Part shown: positions 61,228 through 64,000 of the stretch, piece after piece
Layout: each line of letters begins with the position of its first letter
Position numbering within the stretch: the first letter of the stretch is position 1
NCBI RefSeq assembly: GCF_014212125.1
Contig: NZ_JACJVP010000019.1
Location: 20,922 to 84,921, forward strand
Direction of reading: 5' to 3'
Source of the DNA: Cohnella nanjingensis
GTDB taxonomy: Bacteria > Bacillota > Bacilli > Paenibacillales > Paenibacillaceae
Length of the DNA: 64,000 nucleotides
Made by a program: the position numbers and the translations under genes
The notes under the pieces: model-generated
Database searches by the model: none
Told to the model about the DNA's origin: nothing
The model's input: the letters and a program-made list of their open reading frames with translations, nothing else

Positions 61228-62922
61228 CTATTCCGTCAACCGATCCCGGTACTCCTGCGGCGTCATGTGCAATTCCTTCTTGAACACCTTCGTGAAATAA
61301 TGAGCCGACTCGAAGCCGACGCTAGCCGATACTTCGTGAATCTTCAGCCGGGGAGAGGCCAGCAGCTCCTTCGCCTTCTTGAGCCGCAGCGCTTTGATAT
61401 GGTCGGACAGCCGGATGCCCGTCATCTGCCGGTAGAGGCGCGACAGATAGGTCGGATGCAGGTACACGTGGTCGGCGAGCCGATCCAGCGACAGATCCTC
61501 GGACAGATGCTGCTCGATGTATTGATTGACGGCGTTTAAAATTTTCCGCGTCCGGTCCTGCTGCTCGCCCGCCCGCAGCTCGAACAGCCGGACGGACAGT
61601 CCGCGGTAGTAGTCTTCCGTCTCCGCCCAAGAGACGAACGCCCCCCTGCGCAGCAGCGTTCCCGCATCCATGGACGCCGAGACGGCTTCGAACAGCCCCC
61701 ATTGGTTCATATAGGACAGGAACAAGGAGGCGAAGGCATACTCGAGCTCGACGAGAAACGGATGATACGCGGGAAAGGGCAGCAGCGCCCGAGCCGAGTC
61801 CGCAATGTCGTCGTACAAGGCGAAGAACTCTTCTTTCTGACCGCCGAGCAGCAGCGCCTCCAGCTGCTTGACCGCCTTCAGCCGCAGGGCGACATCTTGC
61901 TTGGTCAGTCCGTCCGATTCGGGTGAGGGAGCGTCCCGCGCCGGATCGGACAGGAGCAGCTCCGCGTCCTGGCCGAATCCCCGCTGCAGCAACTGCTCCA
62001 GCCGCATGTACTGCGCCGCGGCCAAGGACCACGGGCAGCTGGCCGAGCTGACGGCGACGGACAGGGGCAGCTTCAGAATCGTCCGGCACGTCTCCTGGAT
62101 GTCGGACATCGTGCCGCGCACGAAGGCGGTGCACGCGTCCCAGTCCGCGCCCTCCGCGCCCCCCGCATCACCCGCATCGTCATCGCCGGCTGAGTTCGAC
62201 GCGACCGCGGGCTGGATCAGCCACACGATACGCGTCGGACTGATCGGGAACGAGATCACCCGCAGCGTATTCAGATACTCTTCGGAGATGTTCCGCAGGG
62301 CGTACAAGAGCAGCGACTTGTCCGAAGCCTGCAGACCGTCCGGCCAGCGGTCGACACGACCGACCGCCAGCAAGACGCGCGCCCCCGCCGAGAGAGGGAT
62401 GTCCAACTCCGCGAAGCGGTCCCGATGGGCCGCCGCGGCGCCCAACTCTCCTTGCAGCAATCCCGCCAGATATTCCTTGCGCAGCATCGGCCCGGCCGCC
62501 TGCATCTGCTCCTTGGCCGTCTGGAGCAGCGAGTCGGATACCCGCTCGTCCTTCAGCTGGTCGATGGCTTTGCCCACAGCGGCGAGGATCGGCTCATCGC
62601 CTTCCACCTTGAGGATGTAGTCCATGCCGCCGTTGCGCATGGCGGATTGGATCCATTCGAAGTCGCTGTAGCCCGTCAGAAAAATAACCTTGCAGCGCGG
62701 CCAGCGCTCGTGAATCTTCTGCTGCAGCTCGATCCCGCTCATCCCGGGCATCTGGATGTCGGTCAAGACGATATCCATCTTGGTGCCAGCTAATATCGTC
62801 AGCGCCTCGAACGCCGAATAGGCGCGGTACGCGTTCAGCTCTTCCGATCTCCAGTCCAGGAATTGCTCATAAAGTCCGTTGACGATGCGCGGTTCGTCGT
62901 CGATGATCAGAAGATTGTACAT
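61228..62922 (-). CDS. YesN-type response regulator with AraC output (orphan in this window)
   Basis: A 564-residue regulator, longer than the one at 34159. Receiver: LLIIDDEP, Asp55 in TDIQMPG, Lys in LKVEG. A large middle region of about 310 residues carries an acidic insert (NSAGDDDAGDAGGAEGADWD). The C-terminus holds two AraC HTH motifs (DLSLDRLADHVYLHPTYLSRLYRQMTG and IHEVSASVGFESAHYFTKVFKKELH). No intact kinase is visible nearby. It follows, by 91 bp on the same strand, a large glycosidase-like gene, and may regulate that locus. Confidence 0.92.
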   Translation of the reverse strand: MYNLLIIDDEPRIVNGLYEQFLDWRSEELNAYRAYSAFEALTILAGTKMDIVLTDIQMPGMSGIELQQKIHERWPRCKVIFLTGYSDFEWIQSAMRNGGMDYILKVEGDEPILAAVGKAIDQLKDERVSDSLLQTAKEQMQAAGPMLRKEYLAGLLQGELGAAAAHRDRFAELDIPLSAGARVLLAVGRVDRWPDGLQASDKSLLLYALRNISEEYLNTLRVISFPISPTRIVWLIQPAVASNSAGDDDAGDAGGAEGADWDACTAFVRGTMSDIQETCRTILKLPLSVAVSSASCPWSLAAAQYMRLEQLLQRGFGQDAELLLSDPARDAPSPESDGLTKQDVALRLKAVKQLEALLLGGQKEEFFALYDDIADSARALLPFPAYHPFLVELEYAFASLFLSYMNQWGLFEAVSASMDAGTLLRRGAFVSWAETEDYYRGLSVRLFELRAGEQQDRTRKILNAVNQYIEQHLSEDLSLDRLADHVYLHPTYLSRLYRQMTGIRLSDHIKALRLKKAKELLASPRLKIHEVSASVGFESAHYFTKVFKKELHMTPQEYRDRLTE

Positions 62923-63013
62923 ATGACGTTTCCTTTCCCTGTTGAGGTACCATCGAATCCACTTCTGCGGAAAAGGGGCAAATCCTGCATGGACGTCCGA
63001 AATGGACGCCCGG

Positions 63014-64000
63014 CTAGTCCGCGATGAGCCGGATATCGTCCAGCAGGCCGAGATCGATCAGGTCGTAATCGGCGGCGGGCGGCGGACCGTAGAGCGGCGA
63101 ACGCTTCCAATGGGCGGGCCAGGCGGTCTTGCGCGGCCGCATCGGGTCGTGGAACGGGCCGAACAGATTCTTGAAGCTGCCGCTAATCCGGACTCGGACG
63201 GCGTTGACGCCCTCCCGGAGCAGGGACGTTACGTCCAAGGCCTCGCCTTGTCCCGCGCCGAACAGGCCGGCAAAGGATTCGTTGACGTGCAGCGACGCCG
63301 CGGTGCCCGCCCACCGGGGCAGACGGATCGTATGGCGCTTGCCGATATCGTCCACGACAAAGCGGTTCTCGTAGACGGCGCCTTGCGCATAGAACGGGAG
63401 ACCCTGCGCTCGCCATGACCCGATCCCGAGCGGCGACGGCTTGCCGATCGTCCAACGGCTTTCCTCCTCGATGACGGAGAACGGTCCGCTCAGATAGATG
63501 GACTCCAGCTCCATCCGAATATCGAACGGCCGGGCGCCGAGCGTGATGACGTTGTCGCCTTCCGTCACCGCTCCGGCGATATCGGCCGCGTGCAGATGGT
63601 GATCGAGCGGAGAAGTCCGATCGGACCAGACGGCCTCCTCGCCGTTGATCTGCAGCCGATAGAGATTCCCCCGCTCCACCCACAGCAGGAGCCGATCCGG
63701 GATCGCGTCCTTGCCGACGCGGAACCGGAAGACGGCTTCGAACCCGCTGGAGGAAGGGAAGTCGTTGCGGTCGAGCAGCCTGCGCTTGAATTGAACGGCA
63801 TTGTCCCAGGGATTCATCTCGAAGCCGTGGCTCTCGTAGATCAGCTTCTGCGCGTGGATGGTATTCAGGCCTTCGAAGCGCTTGGAGCCGACGCGCAGGT
63901 CGCAGAAGTCCAGCACGAGCGTATTGTCCTGCTCCAGTCTCGCCTCCGTCGGACCGAGCGGCGCGATGAACGCGTCACGGCCGATCCGGATCGGCGAAGG
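63014..64000 (-). CDS. C-terminal part of a large glycosidase-like protein (5' end outside window)
   Basis: The minus-strand frame is open to the window edge, giving at least 328 residues of a longer protein. The visible part is beta-rich with two jelly-roll-like modules: a first domain with LDFCDLRV, FEAVFRFRV and LYRLQINGEEAVW; a second with VYENRFVVDDIGKRHTIRLPRWAGTAASLHVNESFAGLFG and VNAVRVRISGSFKNLFGPFHD. Such paired sugar-binding or GH2-like beta domains end large hydrolases acting on plant polysaccharides (for example rhamnosidase- or GH2-type enzymes). The catalytic domain is not in the window, so the family stays open. Confidence 0.6.
   Translation of the reverse strand, partial: PSPIRIGRDAFIAPLGPTEARLEQDNTLVLDFCDLRVGSKRFEGLNTIHAQKLIYESHGFEMNPWDNAVQFKRRLLDRNDFPSSSGFEAVFRFRVGKDAIPDRLLLWVERGNLYRLQINGEEAVWSDRTSPLDHHLHAADIAGAVTEGDNVITLGARPFDIRMELESIYLSGPFSVIEEESRWTIGKPSPLGIGSWRAQGLPFYAQGAVYENRFVVDDIGKRHTIRLPRWAGTAASLHVNESFAGLFGAGQGEALDVTSLLREGVNAVRVRISGSFKNLFGPFHDPMRPRKTAWPAHWKRSPLYGPPPAADYDLIDLGLLDDIRLIAD

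Noticed and set aside
1..64000. CRISPR arrays, tRNA or rRNA genes, and insertion-sequence transposases.
   Set aside because: No regularly spaced long repeats, tRNA-like cloverleaf runs, rRNA signatures or transposase motifs were noticed on either strand.

Overview
The window looks like a chromosomal segment of a Paenibacillaceae bacterium (Paenibacillus or Cohnella type). The signs are the gene order cdaA-cdaR-glmM-glmS with a glmS ribozyme, several YesM/YesN-type two-component pairs, lipoprotein-dependent sugar ABC importers without their own ATPases, an S-layer-homology surface protein, and SR1P/CcpN-type gluconeogenic control. Most genes are GC-rich and on the + strand. One AT-rich block, about 5.9-13.0 kb, stands out as foreign.

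Region by region. (1) 1-5.9 kb: c-di-AMP synthesis and its regulator (cdaA 3' part, cdaR), then amino-sugar synthesis for the cell wall (glmM, glmS), with a promoter and self-cleaving ribozyme before glmS. (2) 5.9-13.0 kb: an AT-rich island. It begins 24 bp after the glmS stop with four direct repeats that match the layout of a Tn7-type right end, which is the classic attTn7 position. Cargo: an XRE regulator with an apparent AUC start, a truncated type I methylase (hsdM), a four-gene operon that looks like an ABC-three-component/Lamassu-like defence system (small protein, PD-(D/E)XK-like effector, middle component, Rad50-like ATPase with zinc hook), and a large membrane protein. No transposase genes and no left end were found. 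(3) 13.0-22 kb: a LacI-controlled glycan utilisation locus (rhamnose mutarotase, LacI regulator, ABC importer, WbsX/GH99-like protein, large secreted six-hairpin-type glycosidase), with matching operator palindromes. (4) 22-31.5 kb: a giant hybrid histidine kinase, a receiver-SARP regulator, and a 1602-residue SLH surface protein. (5) 31.6-42 kb: a GIY-YIG protein, a decayed duplicate of a regulator/binding-protein junction, a complete YesMN-binding protein-two permeases-WbsX/GH99-like cassette, and a DUF6688-type membrane protein. (6) 42-57.3 kb: a large catabolic gene cluster in two operons around an IclR and an AraC regulator: M81/MlrC-type hydrolase, class III aminotransferase, SMP-30 lactonase, RidA, then a glycoside hydrolase, SDR, creatininase-family amidohydrolase, an unrecognised conserved protein, an FAD oxidoreductase and an ABC importer. 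(7) 57.4-61.1 kb: SR1P-like peptide, pyruvate phosphate dikinase and a CcpN-like repressor, a compact gluconeogenic switch. (8) 61.1-64 kb, minus strand: a histidine-kinase relic, an AraC-type response regulator and the 3' part of a large glycosidase-like gene.

Taken together this is a plant-polysaccharide-degrading soil bacterium's chromosome. Regulated uptake-and-hydrolysis cassettes are interleaved with housekeeping genes, and the island behind glmS carries the most likely new biology (defence). The 42-57 kb cluster is the best candidate for an uncharacterised catabolic pathway. All family assignments were made by reading the sequence and recalling families; no database search was run.
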